From assembly GCF_003627055.1 (NCBI RefSeq), contig NZ_CP032624.1, forward strand, positions 868,001 to 932,000: a stretch of 64,000 nt of DNA, read 5' to 3'. Positions within the stretch are counted from its first letter, which is position 1, and each line of letters begins with the position of its first letter. The stretch comes from Gryllotalpicola protaetiae. Its GTDB lineage: Bacteria > Actinomycetota > Actinomycetes > Actinomycetales > Microbacteriaceae. The notes under the pieces are model-generated. The model was not told the origin of the DNA, searched no databases, and saw only the letters and a program-made list of their open reading frames with translations. A program made the translations under genes and the position numbers. Positions 63,047 through 64,000 of the stretch are shown piece after piece.

Positions 63047-64000
63047 TTGGACTCTGACATCGCAAACAAGTACTCGGCAGAGAAATTGGCGCTCATGTTG
63101 CTTCAATGGACCGACGCCGACGGTCCGCTGCATCGGCGTCTTAGCCTCGCCCTTCGCAAACTGATCGATCTGGGCGAACTACCCGGAGGTGCGACACTTC
63201 CGCCCGAGCGCGCCCTCAGCGATGTGCTCTCCGTCAGCAGAACGACCGTCGTCAGCGCGTATCGCACCCTCGTCGAGGACGGCCGGCTCGAACGCCAGCA
63301 GGGAAGCGGCACGCGAGTCGTGCTGTCCTCCGACGGCCGGCGGACCCGGGAAGTGGTCTCGGCGCGAAACCTCGTCGGTGACCATGCCGCCGACGTCTTC
63401 CTGACCGAGTCCGCGTCGACCATCGATTTCGTCTCCGCTGTGCTTCCCCAGCTGCCGCTCATTGCGGAGGTCGCGGCGTCCGTCACGGAGGATGACTACC
63501 GCGCCCTCACGTCACGGCACCAGAGCTACCACCCCGGCGGCCTTCCAGAGCTTCGCAAACGCATCGCCGAGCTCTATACCGCCGCGGGCGCACCGACAGA
63601 GTCCGACCAGATTCTCATCACGAGCGGCGCCCAGCAGGCGCTCGAGCTCATAGTCAGGGGCTGCCTGCGTCCGCAGGATCACGTCGTAGTCGAGGATCCC
63701 ACCTATCGGGGTGCCCTCGAAGCCTTCGCGCACGCGGACTGCCACGTCACTGCGGTCGCCTCTGACGAGAGAGGTGCTGATCCAGCCGGATTTTCCAGGA
63801 TTGCGCAGACCTCGGACGTACGCCTCGTGTACGTGCAATCGTGCGTGCAGAACCCCACAGGTGCGACGCCCTCGATCGAGCGCGGGCGACAGATCCTGCG
63901 CATCGCCGAACGCTACGGGGCCATCGTCGTCGAGGACACCGCGCTCTCGGGCACCGAGTTTGACGGTCTGGAGCATCCGCCTCTCGCAGCCATCGACACA
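63047..64000 (+). CDS. MocR-type GntR/aminotransferase regulator (3' partial)
   Basis: The frame is open to the right edge. The N-terminal GntR winged helix (residues ~20-85: HRRLSLALRKLIDLGELPGG, LPPERALSDVLSVSRTTVVSAYRTL) is joined to a class I aminotransferase-like domain (ITSGAQQALELIVRG, VVEDPTYRGALEAF, QNPTG). The PLP lysine lies outside the window. TTG at 63047 keeps the conserved stretch SAEKLALMLLQW; ATG at 63095 is the alternative. It is divergent from the catabolic operon and is its likely PLP-linked regulator. Confidence 0.88.
   Translation, partial: MDSDIANKYSAEKLALMLLQWTDADGPLHRRLSLALRKLIDLGELPGGATLPPERALSDVLSVSRTTVVSAYRTLVEDGRLERQQGSGTRVVLSSDGRRTREVVSARNLVGDHAADVFLTESASTIDFVSAVLPQLPLIAEVAASVTEDDYRALTSRHQSYHPGGLPELRKRIAELYTAAGAPTESDQILITSGAQQALELIVRGCLRPQDHVVVEDPTYRGALEAFAHADCHVTAVASDERGADPAGFSRIAQTSDVRLVYVQSCVQNPTGATPSIERGRQILRIAERYGAIVVEDTALSGTEFDGLEHPPLAAIDT

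Overview
The window looks like ordinary chromosome from a high-GC actinobacterium, most likely of the family Microbacteriaceae. Base composition is near 68% GC by eye, and many starts are GTG. It carries actinobacterial markers: a mycothiol synthase (MshD), GlnR, SenX3-RegX3, CarD next to ispDF-cysS-rlmB, a MsiK/UgpC-type ATPase, DUF4032, and several starts that look leaderless. There is no rRNA, CRISPR array, prophage or intact transposon. Two tRNA genes are present, one with an unusual T-loop.

Layout. 1-4.5 kb: a circularly permuted ATP-grasp/alpha-E protein (cut by the left edge), a transglutaminase-like protease and a zinc metallopeptidase. 4.5-10 kb: a MarR-controlled drug exporter with an isochorismatase-like protein, an alpha/beta hydrolase, and a TetR gene facing a small gene across a three-site operator. 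10-27.6 kb: housekeeping genes, namely FabH, a DsbA-like protein without cysteines at its active site, MsiK, DUF4032, rlmB-cysS-ispDF-carD, regX3-senX3/phoU-gpmA, FUSC, ygfZ and nitrobindin. 27.6-31.7 kb: glnR-mshD and an amino-acid ABC importer. 31.8-39.5 kb: a phosphate block, ppk1-nudix/SixA then pstSCAB. With phoU and senX3-regX3 it forms a phosphate regulon; PHO-box-like 11-bp repeats precede ppk1, pstS and phoU. 39.5-43.6 kb: small regulator/effector pairs (MerR, ArsR), tRNA-Lys, and a lower-GC HNH gene beside it. 43.6-53.3 kb: a galactoside locus (GH42 beta-galactosidase, GH36 alpha-galactosidase, galE, galM) facing LacI-galT-galK across two tandem operators. galT carries a probable one-base deletion near its 3' end.

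53.3-64 kb is the most novel part. It is a minus-strand run of ten genes: two TIM-barrel isomerase/epimerases, a Tm-1-like ATP-binding protein with its partner TIM-barrel protein, two Gfo/Idh/MocA dehydrogenases, a cupin, and a sugar ABC importer (substrate-binding protein plus two permeases, no ATPase). It is faced by a MocR-type GntR/aminotransferase regulator cut by the right edge. It reads as an inducible catabolic operon for an unidentified sugar or polyol derivative. The MsiK-type ATPase at 12.3 kb could power the importer.

The short motif GGATGCC/GGCATCC recurs far more often than composition predicts, and a pair of REP-like palindromes sits in frame inside ygfZ.
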